Of a stretch of 64,000 nt of DNA, positions 51,107 to 59,881 are shown in pieces. Position 1 is the stretch's first letter; every line of letters begins with the position of its first letter. Source of the stretch: Bacteroides muris (ex Afrizal et al. 2022) (GTDB lineage Bacteria > Bacteroidota > Bacteroidia > Bacteroidales > Bacteroidaceae); assembly GCF_004793475.1 (NCBI RefSeq), contig NZ_SRYZ01000007.1:1-64000 (forward strand), given 5' to 3'. The translations under genes were made by a program, and so were the position numbers. Under the pieces are notes generated by a model, which worked only from the letters and a program-made list of their open reading frames with translations, made no database searches and was not told the DNA's origin.

Positions 51107-52180
51107 TCATCTCTCTTCCTTCTTTTTTCCTTGAATTCTCTTTACTTGTTCCTCTATTTCCTCAATCGAAGGCAGTTGACTTTTAATATCTTCGGGAATC
51201 AGCTTAGACAGCTTACACTCTGATATGCCGATAGGCTGATTTGTTGATTCCAGTGCATATTGCGCCATTACTTGTTTTTTTGTCTTGCAGATAAGCAAGC
51301 CGATGGTGGGGTTATCGCCAGGTTTACATTTTAGATGGTTTACGGCACTGATATAAGTACCGAGTTGACCTATAAATTCAGGTTTGAACTTCTGTACTTT
51401 TAGCTCGATTACGCAATAACAACGCAGTTCCAAGTGGTAGAAAAGCAAGTCGGGATAGATTGTTTCATCGCCTACTTCCAAAGGCATTTGACGTCCTACG
51501 AATGCAAATCCTTTACCCAATTCAAGCAGAAAACGAGTGATATTCTGTGTCAAAACCTTTTCTAACTCTAATTCTTGAAAATCTTTGGTAATGGTCAGGA
51601 AATCGAAGTTATAGGGGTCTTTGAGTGTCTGTAGAGCTGGGTCACTTTGCGGTTTGGGTAGCAGACGACTGAAATTGTTTACCGCTTTGCCTTGCCGCTC
51701 ATAGAGATTGGTATCAAGAAAGTTGAGCAAAACGGCACGACTCCAGCCGTTTTCTACAGTTTCATTCAGATAGAATAGAGCCTTATCCACTTCCTTGCAT
51801 TGGGAGATGATATAGAGATGATGCCCCCAAGGGATGGAGAAAAATTTCTCTTCACCTAATTTGGAAACAACTTGTTGCCAAATTGTATATGGCTCATTAT
51901 AAAATAGATACCACTGCTTTATACTGCGTATGTTTCTATATGAGAACCCTTTCATATCAGGAAATTCTGCCATCAGCTCACGACTCAACTCTTCGAGAAA
52001 TCCGCTTCCCCAAGTCATTTCTTTCTGCCGTTCTATAATTTCTGTCCCCAGTTGCCAGTAAAGGTGAAGCAGTTCGCTGTTCACGCGTACAGCCGCTTTA
52101 ATCTGTGCACTACGAATGTCTTGTTTTAGGTGGTTTACCCAATCCTTGAATGGTTGATTTATAGATAGTGCTGTTTTCAT
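51107..52180 (-). CDS. PDDEXK nuclease-domain protein (DUF1016/YhcG type)
   Basis: This 357-residue protein has the YhcG layout. An N-terminal DUF1016 helical domain (1-150: AAVRVNSELLHLYWQLGTEIIERQKEMTWGSGFLEELSRELMAEFPDMKGFSYRNI) precedes a C-terminal PDDEXK nuclease. The catalytic pattern is D in IYPDLLFYH and E-x-K in CYCVIELKVQKFKPEFIGQLGTYISAV (about 260-290). Such proteins occur in restriction and defence loci and as orphan genes. Here no methylase is adjacent. A candidate -7 box TAACTTTG lies on the minus strand at 52230-52223. Confidence 0.88.
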   Translation of the reverse strand: MKTALSINQPFKDWVNHLKQDIRSAQIKAAVRVNSELLHLYWQLGTEIIERQKEMTWGSGFLEELSRELMAEFPDMKGFSYRNIRSIKQWYLFYNEPYTIWQQVVSKLGEEKFFSIPWGHHLYIISQCKEVDKALFYLNETVENGWSRAVLLNFLDTNLYERQGKAVNNFSRLLPKPQSDPALQTLKDPYNFDFLTITKDFQELELEKVLTQNITRFLLELGKGFAFVGRQMPLEVGDETIYPDLLFYHLELRCYCVIELKVQKFKPEFIGQLGTYISAVNHLKCKPGDNPTIGLLICKTKKQVMAQYALESTNQPIGISECKLSKLIPEDIKSQLPSIEEIEEQVKRIQGKKKEER

Positions 52181-52321
52181 ATTTTTATTTTCTTCATCGT
52201 CATATTCGATGTTTCTATTTCACAAAGTTAAGAAAAAGAATTTATTTCAACTGTAATCCTTTCCGTCTTTTCTACCTCTCCACTTTTACCACACAATATA
52301 CCATCTCCCCCTCTTTTTCCT

Positions 52322-52495
52322 TTACCTCATCCCGTGTTGCTGCAATATCCTCCCGAACACGTTCACCCGTTTTGCAGAGAATAGGTATCGCACTATGTCG
52401 CTGTATTTCCTCCTATATTTTCGCAGGCGATAATTATTCCCCTTGTAGGGCTTCAAAAGGGAATCCGTCTGTTTCCCTAAGGAGAACGGTTTGTT
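52322..52495 (-). pseudogene. Remnant open frame before the repeat array
   Basis: An open stretch of 57 codons without ATG ends KPYKGNNYRLRKYRRKYSDIVRYLFSAKRVNVFGRILQQHGMR and stop. It is very basic and reads naturally at its C-terminal half. Its 5' part runs into array D. Either a gene remnant or part of the repeat element itself. Confidence 0.3.
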
Positions 52496-52676
52496 TCAAT
52501 ATGGAGAACAGTTTGTTTCATTAGTAGGAAACAGTTTGTTCCGTTAAAGAAAACAGTTTGTTTTATTGAGTGCGAACAGTTTGTTTCATAGTATGTGAAC
52601 ACTTTGTTTCATAGTATGTGAACACTTTGTTTCTTACTGTTGTAACAAAGTGTTCACCGTTGTGAACTAAAGTGTT
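52460..52676. repeat. Array D: eight direct 22/23-bp units plus two inverted copies
   Basis: Copies of a GAACAGTTTGTTTCAT-like motif have their TTTG centres at 52468 (TCTG), 52490, 52512, 52535, 52557, 52580, 52603 and 52626, so spacing is 22 or 23 bp. The last two units drift to GTGAACACTTTGTTTC. Two inverted copies follow (AAAG at 52647 and 52669, 22 bp apart); the first pairs perfectly over 14 nt with the last direct unit (52618-52631 with 52644-52657). The 549-bp gap 52181-52729 holds this, the nuclease promoter and the remnant frame. Confidence 0.9.
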
Positions 52677-52729
52677 ATCTATATTTTCAGTGATAAAATG
52701 ACATGAAAAGGGGGCTGAAGATTACCTTT

Positions 52730-53164
52730 CTACCATTTGTATTCCTCGCTGTAAGAGTCGAAAGCCGGTTCTCCCGGAATGTTGTATTGGTGGAAAGTTC
52801 TGCGGATATAGTTCTGGTCTTCGGGGGAAAGGTAAGATTCTTCCCGGTAGAAGCGGTAGTATTTTCCGCGGCCGAAATGGGCTATCAACTGGCTTTTCAG
52901 AGGTTGGAGATTCTTGTAGGGAACTTCATCGAGCAAGTGGCTGATTCCCCATGCAACATGTATCTTTTGTGTCGATTGGAAATAGGCGCATTGACTGCTA
53001 TCCTCTGGAATGCACAGTGGATTGATGATGCGGATGGACGGGTACTCGGGGGTATCGCGAAGGGCGGCTAAGCGATGCAGGCAGTTGTCGGCTTTCGGGC
53101 ATTGGTTGTTGAAACAGCGTGAGTAGTTGGCAGGTGCTAAAGGTTTTTCGGAAGAATGTTTCAT
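52730..53164 (-). CDS. DUF6078 family protein
   Basis: This 144-residue soluble protein has an N-terminal Cys cluster (RCFNNQCPKADNCLHRLAALRDTPEYPSIRIINPLCIPEDSSQCAYFQ) that may bind metal. The conserved VAWGISHLLDEVPYKNLQPLKSQLIAHFGRGKYYRFYREESYLSPEDQNYIRRTFHQYNI matches DUF6078, a Bacteroides family without known function. Confidence 0.85.
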   Translation of the reverse strand: MKHSSEKPLAPANYSRCFNNQCPKADNCLHRLAALRDTPEYPSIRIINPLCIPEDSSQCAYFQSTQKIHVAWGISHLLDEVPYKNLQPLKSQLIAHFGRGKYYRFYREESYLSPEDQNYIRRTFHQYNIPGEPAFDSYSEEYKW

Positions 53165-53262
53165 GTTTATATATACTTTGATGAAGCTACAAAGATAACA
53201 CTAACTTTTTGATATAGCCTTCTGTTCTCTTGTTTGAAATGCCTCTTCATTGAAAAAACAGT

Positions 53263-53297
53263 AGCCGGAACCACTGAATCCAGTAATTCCGGCTATA
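53263..53297 (-). terminator. Terminator after the NlpE-like gene
   Basis: AGCCGGAA and TTCCGGCT form an 8-bp stem, downstream of the minus-strand stop at 53325 and close to a T-rich minus-strand tract. Confidence 0.55.
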
Positions 53298-53324
53298 CCG
53301 TTCTTTCTTATAAGCAAGGATGGA

Positions 53325-53795
53325 CTATTTCACCTGGATGATGTCATAATTCAAGTCACTCACTGCTTCCTGCAGGCTGTCGTTGACAAGGTGCAGGGTA
53401 GTGTCGTTCACTACTACGAAGTACACCGGAGTGTCCCCGTCGTTCGGGGTCAGCTTGATGGCTGTTTTCTTCTTGTTGTCGACGTCTTTCTGGATAACTT
53501 CTTTCTTTCCTTTGGAAGTAAAGCTTTTGTTTTTTCCGGGGCCTTCGGCATCCAAATAAGTTGTTACCAACGTATAACCGCTTTCTCCATCAGGACTTAC
53601 GCTCAATACATACCGGATGCCCGGACCGTCGGCAGCAGGAAGAATTCCCTCGTATACGGCCACGGCAGACGAGTCATTGCCGGCAACTGTCATTATCCCT
53701 TCGTCTACGGCGACAGCATCATTGTTTGGGGTTCCTTTTGATTGGCAGGATACCAATGCAGCTGTAAAGGTTGCAATCATCATTACTTTTTTCAT
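53325..53795 (-). CDS. NlpE N-terminal-like lipoprotein
   Basis: This 156-residue lipoprotein has lipobox LVSCQS (Cys about 18). The body resembles the NlpE N-terminal beta-barrel: AVYEGILPAADGPGIRYVLSVSPDGESGYTLVTTYLDAEG (about 46-86), then KGKKEVIQKDVDNKKKTAIKLTPNDGDTPVYFVVVNDTTLHLVNDS. NlpE relatives report envelope or surface stress; a CXXC copper site is not evident here. Monocistronic. Confidence 0.8.
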   Translation of the reverse strand: MKKVMMIATFTAALVSCQSKGTPNNDAVAVDEGIMTVAGNDSSAVAVYEGILPAADGPGIRYVLSVSPDGESGYTLVTTYLDAEGPGKNKSFTSKGKKEVIQKDVDNKKKTAIKLTPNDGDTPVYFVVVNDTTLHLVNDSLQEAVSDLNYDIIQVK

Positions 53796-53839
53796 GGTTT
53801 TAATGGTTTAAATTAATTATAAAGACGCAATAGCGTTCG

Positions 53840-55132
53840 TTATTCATCTTCTTCTTTCTTGATGACAAGCAGTTTGTCCACTCGTCCGCGGTCCATATCC
53901 ACTACTTCGAAGTCCAGGTTTTTGTAGCTGAACAAGTCTCCGGCTTTCGGCACCCGTCCTATCAGGAACATGGCAAGACCGCTCAAGGTGGTGAAGTCTT
54001 CTTCTTTCAAGTCATCATAGTTCATAATGCCCATCGCCTCCATAAAGTCATCCAGATTCATGGAAGCCTCCACCAGCATGGAACCGTCCTGACGGACAAC
54101 GATCTCCTCTTCTTCCGTTTCATTCTCTTCGAGGATGTCTCCGAAGATGCTTTCCGTCAGATCGTGCAGGGTGATGATACCTTCTGTATTTCCATACTCG
54201 TCTACAACAACTCCAAACTTGTTTTTGTTCTTCTTAAACAGCTCTAAAACTTTCTTTGCATACAAGCTTTCCGGAATAAATAGGGCAGGGCGGGCAATAT
54301 TGCGTAGGTTGAAGGGTTGTTCGCCGCCCATCATCAAGATGATGTCCTTTACGGAAACCACACCGATAATCTCGTCTTTTCCTCGCTCCACCAGGAGATA
54401 TTTGCTGAAGTGTTCTTCGTGGATGATACGTAGCACCTCTTTTGGGGTGTCTGTGGGATGGAGCACGACGATGTCGCGGCGATAGGTCATCAGGTCATTC
54501 GCTCTTTTGTCCGAGAAACGGAACACGTCACGCAACATTTCCGTTTCGTCTTTGTCGATGACGCCTTGTTCCGAGCTTTGGTGCAGAATCATCTTCAGTT
54601 CGTCTTGTGTCATTTGGCGTTCCTCGCCGCTGTTCAGTCCGATGATTTTGTTCATCAGTTTGGTGGATGCACTCAGCAGGCATACAAACGGATAGGAAAT
54701 CTTGGTCAGCACAATCATGAAGGGGCTGAGCATAGTGGCCCATCGTTCCGGGTTGTTCAAGGCGATGGACTTGGGCACCAGTTCGCCTATGATGAGCGAC
54801 AGATAGGTGATGATGGCTACTACGGTAATCATGGCGAGAGTCTTGGCATAGGCGGCTGCTCCCGGAATGAAGGCGAACAGCGGTTCTACGTCATCAGCGA
54901 TGGTGGCACCACCATAGGCACCGGATACGATACCGATAAGGGTAATACCAATTTGGATAGTGGAGAGGAACTTTTCGGGTTCTTCCAGTTGTTTCAATAC
55001 TCCTTTGGCTCTTTTGTTCCCTTTTCCGACAAGAGTTTCAAGGCGTGCTTTACTTGAGGAGACTAAGGCGATTTCATACATGGCAAAAATGCCGTTCAGA
55101 ATAAGTAAAAGTAGAATGATAATAAACTCCAT
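53840..55132 (-). CDS. CNNM/CBS/CorC (hemolysin family) protein
   Basis: This 430-residue membrane protein has a DUF21/CNNM transmembrane domain (about 1-190), a CBS pair (about 205-330, DIVVLHPTDTPKEVLRIIHEE and ARPALFIPESLYAKKVLELFKKNKNKFGVVVDEYGNTEGIITLHDL) and a CorC_HlyC domain (about 345-425). It is probably a Mg/Co transport-related protein; the 'hemolysin' label is historical. It has single-gene layout on the minus strand. Confidence 0.92.
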   Translation of the reverse strand: MEFIIILLLLILNGIFAMYEIALVSSSKARLETLVGKGNKRAKGVLKQLEEPEKFLSTIQIGITLIGIVSGAYGGATIADDVEPLFAFIPGAAAYAKTLAMITVVAIITYLSLIIGELVPKSIALNNPERWATMLSPFMIVLTKISYPFVCLLSASTKLMNKIIGLNSGEERQMTQDELKMILHQSSEQGVIDKDETEMLRDVFRFSDKRANDLMTYRRDIVVLHPTDTPKEVLRIIHEEHFSKYLLVERGKDEIIGVVSVKDIILMMGGEQPFNLRNIARPALFIPESLYAKKVLELFKKNKNKFGVVVDEYGNTEGIITLHDLTESIFGDILEENETEEEEIVVRQDGSMLVEASMNLDDFMEAMGIMNYDDLKEEDFTTLSGLAMFLIGRVPKAGDLFSYKNLDFEVVDMDRGRVDKLLVIKKEEDE

Positions 55133-55226
55133 AGTGGATTTTGAATAGTTTGTGAGGCAAAGATAATGATTTTTCAGTATTTATTGTTAATATTGCCATC
55201 CGTTAGAAAAAATAAACAATAAATAG

Positions 55227-56039
55227 ATGAAAAAAAGAATTATTGCCTTGGGGCTTTTGTGGTGTCTGTCTGCCGTAATGTTGCAGGCGGCACGTGTAGA
55301 CACGGTGTTGGTGAGAAGTGCAGCCATGAATAAGGATGTAAAAGTTGTGTATGTATTGCCTGATAAGGCTATCGGCAAGCAGGCTTGTCCGGTGGTTTAT
55401 CTGTTGCACGGTTATGGCGGCAATGCGCGGAGCTGGGTGCAGCTGAAGCCGGAATTGCCGCAGATGGCAGATGAGAAAGGAATCATATTTGTATGTCCGG
55501 ACGGCAAGAACAGTTGGTATTGGGACAGTCCGGAGAATCCTGCCTACCGTTATGAGACTTTTGTCACCTCGGAATTGGTGAAGTATACAGACGGGAACTA
55601 TGCTACCATTCCCGACAGAAAGGCGCGTGCCATCAGTGGATTGAGTATGGGCGGCCACGGTGCTTTGTGGAGTGCTATCCGTCATAAGGATGTGTTCGGT
55701 GCAGCGGGCAGTATGAGTGGAGGAGTGGATATACGGCCGTTCCCCCAGAATTGGAAAATGAGCAAGCAGTTGGGAGAGTTTGCTGCCAACAAGGCATCTT
55801 GGGATGCGCATACGGTGGTCAACCAGCTGGATAAGATTGAGAATGGAGACTTGGCGCTAATCATCGACTGCGGTGAGGCCGATTTCTTTCTTGAAGTGAA
55901 CAAGGACTTGCACAACCGGCTGCTGGCAAGGAAGATAGACCATGACTTCATCACCCGTCCCGGTGGACATACCGGAACGTATTGGAACAACTCCATAGAC
56001 TATCATGTCCTTTTCTTCGACAAGTTCTTTAAGAAGTAA
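55227..56039 (+). CDS. Secreted alpha/beta-hydrolase (esterase D/feruloyl esterase-like)
   Basis: This 270-residue protein has a signal peptide (MKKRIIALGLLWCLSAVMLQA). The fold shows CPVVYLLHGYGGNARSW, the nucleophile elbow GLSMGGHGALW (Ser about 142) and a C-terminal His in RPGGHTGTYW. Relatives include carbohydrate esterases of the CE1 type and the antigen 85/esterase D group. Substrate unknown. It ends 8 nt from the converging lipoprotein gene. Confidence 0.9.
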   Translation: MKKRIIALGLLWCLSAVMLQAARVDTVLVRSAAMNKDVKVVYVLPDKAIGKQACPVVYLLHGYGGNARSWVQLKPELPQMADEKGIIFVCPDGKNSWYWDSPENPAYRYETFVTSELVKYTDGNYATIPDRKARAISGLSMGGHGALWSAIRHKDVFGAAGSMSGGVDIRPFPQNWKMSKQLGEFAANKASWDAHTVVNQLDKIENGDLALIIDCGEADFFLEVNKDLHNRLLARKIDHDFITRPGGHTGTYWNNSIDYHVLFFDKFFKK

Positions 56040-56047
56040 GTAGTTTA

Positions 56048-56953
56048 TTATTCGATGGTATAGTTCACGGTGCGTGTGTAGTCCTGCTCGTAGCCGTTCC
56101 TTATATGCCTGACGACTGCATGGCAGGAAGTGACGATACCCCGGTTATCTAACGTATAAGTATAGGTGGTGGTCTCTTCACTTTCTCCGTTGCTGTCCGG
56201 GATGAGTTGGGTAATCAGATAGTTTGCAGGTTCTCCCAATATCTTCCCGTATATGGCAACCGCATGCATGGAAAGCGGATACATGTCCGTAATGAATAGG
56301 CTTGGTATTTCGGAGATATTTGCAATTTCATTGCCTGATGGTGTGGTAGCCGTACTGTTGTGCTCAAAAGTGTCAACCTTTTGCTGTATGCGCAATGCCC
56401 GGAAGTTGCTGTAGTCTATTGTAATGAATGAGTATTCTTTTCCGTCGTCCAGCTTTTCTGTGATGTTTTCCAGATAGTATTTGTCTTCGGTGTTGATGAG
56501 GTAGGAGAAGGTGTAAGTACGGGTATTTCCTGCCATATCCTGACTGGTACAAGTGGTGGCATAACCTTTGTCATTCAGCGTGTAGGTTGATACTGTACCT
56601 GCTTCGTCGGTTATCACGGCTTGATGGTCCTTGTATTCGACAGTAGTGGTATTCTCTATCTCGAAGAGTTCGTCTCCTGCTGTAAAGCTCTGTTTGCCGG
56701 TGTAGCTGGTCAGCCTGCCTGCACTGTTGTAAAGGTAGGTGTGGGTGGCAGTAACCGGTTGCGCATCGCTCTCTATCACTTCTTTTAGTTCGATTTTGGA
56801 GAAAGGAGTGGTGGGGTAGGTTGACGGCTCCGGTTCTGGCGTATCATTGCCATTGTTATCATCGCTGCAAGCTGCCAGTCCGCCGAGCAACAGCAGGCTG
56901 AACATGATTCCCGAAAATCGGGTGATGATTGTAACTCTTCTGTTTAGTTTCAT
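56048..56953 (-). CDS. DUF4595-like/YD-repeat-like lipoprotein
   Basis: ATG 56953 (MKLNRRVTIITRFSGIMFSLLLLGGLAACSDDNNGNDTPEPEP) gives a lipoprotein with Cys about 29 and a Ser/Asp/Asn/Pro linker, a surface-exposure style. The 301-residue body has repeated beta strands such as HTYLYNSAGRLTSYTGKQSF and YTLDNRGIVTSCHAVV, the DUF4595-type repeats of Bacteroides. It starts 13 nt after the S41 peptidase, so the two are cotranscribed. Function unknown. Confidence 0.75.
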   Translation of the reverse strand: MKLNRRVTIITRFSGIMFSLLLLGGLAACSDDNNGNDTPEPEPSTYPTTPFSKIELKEVIESDAQPVTATHTYLYNSAGRLTSYTGKQSFTAGDELFEIENTTTVEYKDHQAVITDEAGTVSTYTLNDKGYATTCTSQDMAGNTRTYTFSYLINTEDKYYLENITEKLDDGKEYSFITIDYSNFRALRIQQKVDTFEHNSTATTPSGNEIANISEIPSLFITDMYPLSMHAVAIYGKILGEPANYLITQLIPDSNGESEETTTYTYTLDNRGIVTSCHAVVRHIRNGYEQDYTRTVNYTIE

Positions 56954-56966
56954 CCTATTGGTCTTT

Positions 56967-58349
56967 TTATTTGATGCGTACGGCATGGCTTGCCCGGCGT
57001 TCAATGGAGTTTGCGAGAGTGGTCACTCTTAAAGAACGGGTATCTTCTTGTGCGGGCGGTTGTATGCTTCCGTCGATGGCGCCGAGTGCAGTGCTCAATA
57101 AGGCTTCGTTGGTATCTCCAAAGGGCAGGAAACGTGACATGTCGCTCATCTCATTCACTACATATCCCGAGTAGGCCGGTTGGAATCCGGATTCATAATC
57201 AGATTTCCCTTCCGAATTGTATATCTTGCAGACGATGGGATTCATCGTTATCATCAGTTCGGGGCTGGAGAAATTCCTGGAACCTACATTCTTGCCTACG
57301 GTAGTACCGCCGATGATGACAACATCCATATACGGGGCGAGGCAGTTAATCACCATTTCGGAGGCGGAGGCAGTCTGGCTGCTGGTAAGTACGTAGAGAG
57401 TATTCAGGTTTAGGTTTGCTCCGTTTCCGATGAGTCCGGAGTTCAGGGTGAACGGTACTATCTGCGGATTGAAGCGGTTGTTGAATTCCAGGTACCCCAA
57501 CTCTTGTCCCAAGGCGGAGGAAGGTGCAAGCATGGTACACAGCAATTCTGCGCAACTCAGTAATCCACCGTTGTTGTAGCGCAAGTCAAGGATGAATTCG
57601 TTGACTTGCTGTGATGCGAAATATTGGAATGCGCTGCGCAGGTCGTTGTCATATTCATTACTGTTGTCCGTGGGGCCGGAACTGAAGTGGTTGTAGACCA
57701 GATAACCTATTTTCTTGCTGCCTGATGTATATACATTCTTATAGTGCACCGGGTTGTCGTTGACGGGACGCGCCGATGCTATCTGTCTGGGTTTGTCGTA
57801 AGCAACGATGGCATTTTTCTCCACGTCGTAATAACCTACTGTAAGTTCCATGGCACTACTTCCATACAGTTTCTTATAATTCTGTTCAGTAATAAAGTTC
57901 CCGTCCATCTTCATAATCCAGTCACCCCGTTTCAGCCCGATTTCCGAGGCCGGGCTTCCGTCGGCAACGTAAAGAATCTGTGCAACAATGGCATTATTTT
58001 CTCCTTCTACTTCTATCTGGTTGGTAGTGAACTGGAATCCGTAGCTGTAATCCGTATAGGGGATGCTGCGGGTAGTGGTGACGCTGACCAGACTGTCGAT
58101 GGTGGAGAATTTGTCCTCTTCGGATTTGAGCGAGGCAAAGAAAGTGAAAGGGGCTTGGAAATAGTTCAGGTCGTTGGTATGGGGGATAGCGTCTACCCAA
58201 TAGTACCACACACGCATGGTGTCGTCAATCCAGCGGTCTGTCTGGGTCTGTCCGGCATACTCTTTCCAACGGTCCACTCCGCAGGAAGTCAGATAAATGG
58301 GAAGAATCAGGGTTCCCAATATGAGTATCAGTATATTTTTTGCTTTCAT
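56967..58349 (-). CDS. S41 family (C-terminal processing) peptidase lipoprotein
   Basis: ATG 58349 (MKAKNILILILGTLILPIYLTSCGVDRW) is taken as the start, with lipobox LTSC (Cys about 23). The 460-residue protein has a PDZ domain (about 120-190, GSPASEIGLKRGDWIMKMDGNFI) and the S41 catalytic domain with the tail-specific block VNEFILDLRYNNGGLLSCAELLCTMLAP, then the nucleophile region SSQTASASEMVINCLAPYM and GTTVGKNVGS. It trims proteins in the envelope. Its downstream lipoprotein may be a substrate or partner. Confidence 0.88.
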   Translation of the reverse strand: MKAKNILILILGTLILPIYLTSCGVDRWKEYAGQTQTDRWIDDTMRVWYYWVDAIPHTNDLNYFQAPFTFFASLKSEEDKFSTIDSLVSVTTTRSIPYTDYSYGFQFTTNQIEVEGENNAIVAQILYVADGSPASEIGLKRGDWIMKMDGNFITEQNYKKLYGSSAMELTVGYYDVEKNAIVAYDKPRQIASARPVNDNPVHYKNVYTSGSKKIGYLVYNHFSSGPTDNSNEYDNDLRSAFQYFASQQVNEFILDLRYNNGGLLSCAELLCTMLAPSSALGQELGYLEFNNRFNPQIVPFTLNSGLIGNGANLNLNTLYVLTSSQTASASEMVINCLAPYMDVVIIGGTTVGKNVGSRNFSSPELMITMNPIVCKIYNSEGKSDYESGFQPAYSGYVVNEMSDMSRFLPFGDTNEALLSTALGAIDGSIQPPAQEDTRSLRVTTLANSIERRASHAVRIK

Positions 58350-58382
58350 GGGGGCAAAGATAGTGCAAATTGAGTGCAGAAC

Positions 58383-58400
58383 TTTCATGCTTGCATGAAA
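58383..58400. promoter_or_regulatory. Short palindrome in the S41/metY divergent gap
   Basis: TTTCATGCTTGCATGAAA is an 8-bp perfect inverted repeat with a 2-nt centre, 34 bp before the S41 start. It may be an operator; no protein can be assigned. Confidence 0.4.
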
Positions 58401-58456
58401 AAGTTTTGCCGAAATGCAGCTTATCTTATCTAAAGATAGAAAATAGCTTGCTTATC

Positions 58457-58472
58457 TACCACAATTGTGGTA
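58457..58472. promoter_or_regulatory. Perfect 16-bp palindrome upstream of the metY promoter
   Basis: TACCACAATTGTGGTA is fully self-complementary. It lies 23 bp upstream of the metY -33 element and could be an operator for sulfur-amino-acid control. Confidence 0.55.
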
Positions 58473-58494
58473 TAAAATTCCCTAACCTGTGTCA

Positions 58495-58525
58495 TTGTCT
58501 GCCCCAGCTTATCGCTCTATCTTTG
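58495..58525 (+). promoter_or_regulatory. Promoter of metY
   Basis: TTG at 58495-58497, then 20 bp, then TATCTTTG at 58518-58525, fits the Bacteroidales pattern. The ATG is 48 nt downstream. Confidence 0.65.
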
Positions 58526-58572
58526 CAACATCCGAATGAGAAACGGTTTATTCACCTAAAATACAAACGACA

Positions 58573-59859
58573 ATGGAAACAAAGAAATTGCACTTTGAGA
58601 CTCTACAACTTCACGTTGGACAAGAACAACCCGACCCGGCAACTGATGCCCGCGCCGTACCTATCTATCAGACAACTTCGTATGTATTCCGTAATTCGGC
58701 CCATGCGGCAGCTCGCTTTGGCTTGCAGGACCCGGGGAATATTTACGGGCGGTTGACGAATTCCACCCAGGATGTGTTCGAGAAACGTGTGGCGGCTCTG
58801 GAAGGCGGTGTTGCCGGATTGGCCGTAGCCTCGGGTGCGGCAGCCATCACTTATGCCTTTGAGAATATCACCCGTGCAGGCGACCATATCGTGGCAGCTA
58901 AGACCATCTACGGCGGAACGTATAATCTGCTGGCCCACACATTGCCTGCCTACGGGGTTACCACTACTTTTGTGGACCCGGGCAATCTGGACAATTTCGA
59001 GAAAGCGATTCAGGAGAATACCAAGGCAGTATTCATTGAAACGCTGGGAAATCCGAATTGCAACATCATTGACATTGATGCCGTTGCTGAAATAGCACAC
59101 CGTCACCGGATTCCTCTGATTATAGATAACACCTTCGGTACTCCTTACTTGATTCGTCCCATAGAGCATGGGGCAGATATTGTAGTCCATTCGGCAACGA
59201 AGTTCATCGGAGGGCATGGTACGTCCTTGGGTGGTGTTATTGTAGATAGCGGCAAGTTCGACTGGGTGGCCTCGGGGAAGTTTCCCCAACTGACGGAACC
59301 GGACCCGAGTTATCATGGAGTACGTTTCGTCGACGCTGCCGGTCCTGCTGCCTATGCCATCCGTATCCGTGCCGTATTGTTGCGTGATACCGGTGCCACA
59401 ATCAGTCCTTTCAATGCTTTCATTCTGTTGCAAGGATTGGAGACGTTGTCGCTTCGCGTGGAACGTCATGTGGAGAATGCCTTGAAAGTGGTTGAATTCT
59501 TGAAGAAGCATCCCAAAGTGGTTGCCGTGAACCACCCGTCCCTGCCCGAGCATCCTGACCACGCGCTTTACGGGAAATACTTTCCGAATGGAGGCGGTTC
59601 TATCTTTACGTTTGAGGTGCGGGGCGGTGTGAAGGAAGCGCAGACGTTTATTGACAGTTTACAGATATTCTCGTTGCTTGCCAATGTGGCTGATGTGAAA
59701 TCCCTGGTTATCCATCCTGCCACCACTACCCATTCCCAATTGAGTGCACGGGAATTGGAAGAACAAGGCATCAAACCGGGCACGGTCCGCCTCTCCATCG
59801 GGACAGAACATATCGATGATTTGCTGGACGACTTGTCCCAGGCATTTGACAGAATTTAA
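58573..59859 (+). CDS. metY: O-acetylhomoserine sulfhydrylase-type PLP enzyme
   Basis: This 428-residue enzyme makes homocysteine (or cysteine) from O-acetylhomoserine and sulfide. The Cys/Met-metabolism PLP fold is clear: [31 protein letters not shown] at the start, [22 protein letters not shown], and the PLP-lysine block [26 protein letters not shown] (Lys about 209). The C-terminal [21 protein letters not shown] is typical. It is followed by mnmA after 22 nt, which links sulfur supply to tRNA thiolation. Confidence 0.94.
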   Translation: METKKLHFETLQLHVGQEQPDPATDARAVPIYQTTSYVFRNSAHAAARFGLQDPGNIYGRLTNSTQDVFEKRVAALEGGVAGLAVASGAAAITYAFENITRAGDHIVAAKTIYGGTYNLLAHTLPAYGVTTTFVDPGNLDNFEKAIQENTKAVFIETLGNPNCNIIDIDAVAEIAHRHRIPLIIDNTFGTPYLIRPIEHGADIVVHSATKFIGGHGTSLGGVIVDSGKFDWVASGKFPQLTEPDPSYHGVRFVDAAGPAAYAIRIRAVLLRDTGATISPFNAFILLQGLETLSLRVERHVENALKVVEFLKKHPKVVAVNHPSLPEHPDHALYGKYFPNGGGSIFTFEVRGGVKEAQTFIDSLQIFSLLANVADVKSLVIHPATTTHSQLSARELEEQGIKPGTVRLSIGTEHIDDLLDDLSQAFDRI

Positions 59860-59881
59860 AAGAATAACAGTATACGATAGA

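Noticed and set aside
52168..52524. 118-codon plus-strand frame over array D
   Set aside because: It begins inside the nuclease start region and is Ser/Arg/Phe-rich nonsense; the opposite strand reads more naturally.
58389..58572. SAM-type riboswitch before metY
   Set aside because: No SAM-I or SAM-II conserved elements can be traced; the gap is explained by two palindromes and a promoter.
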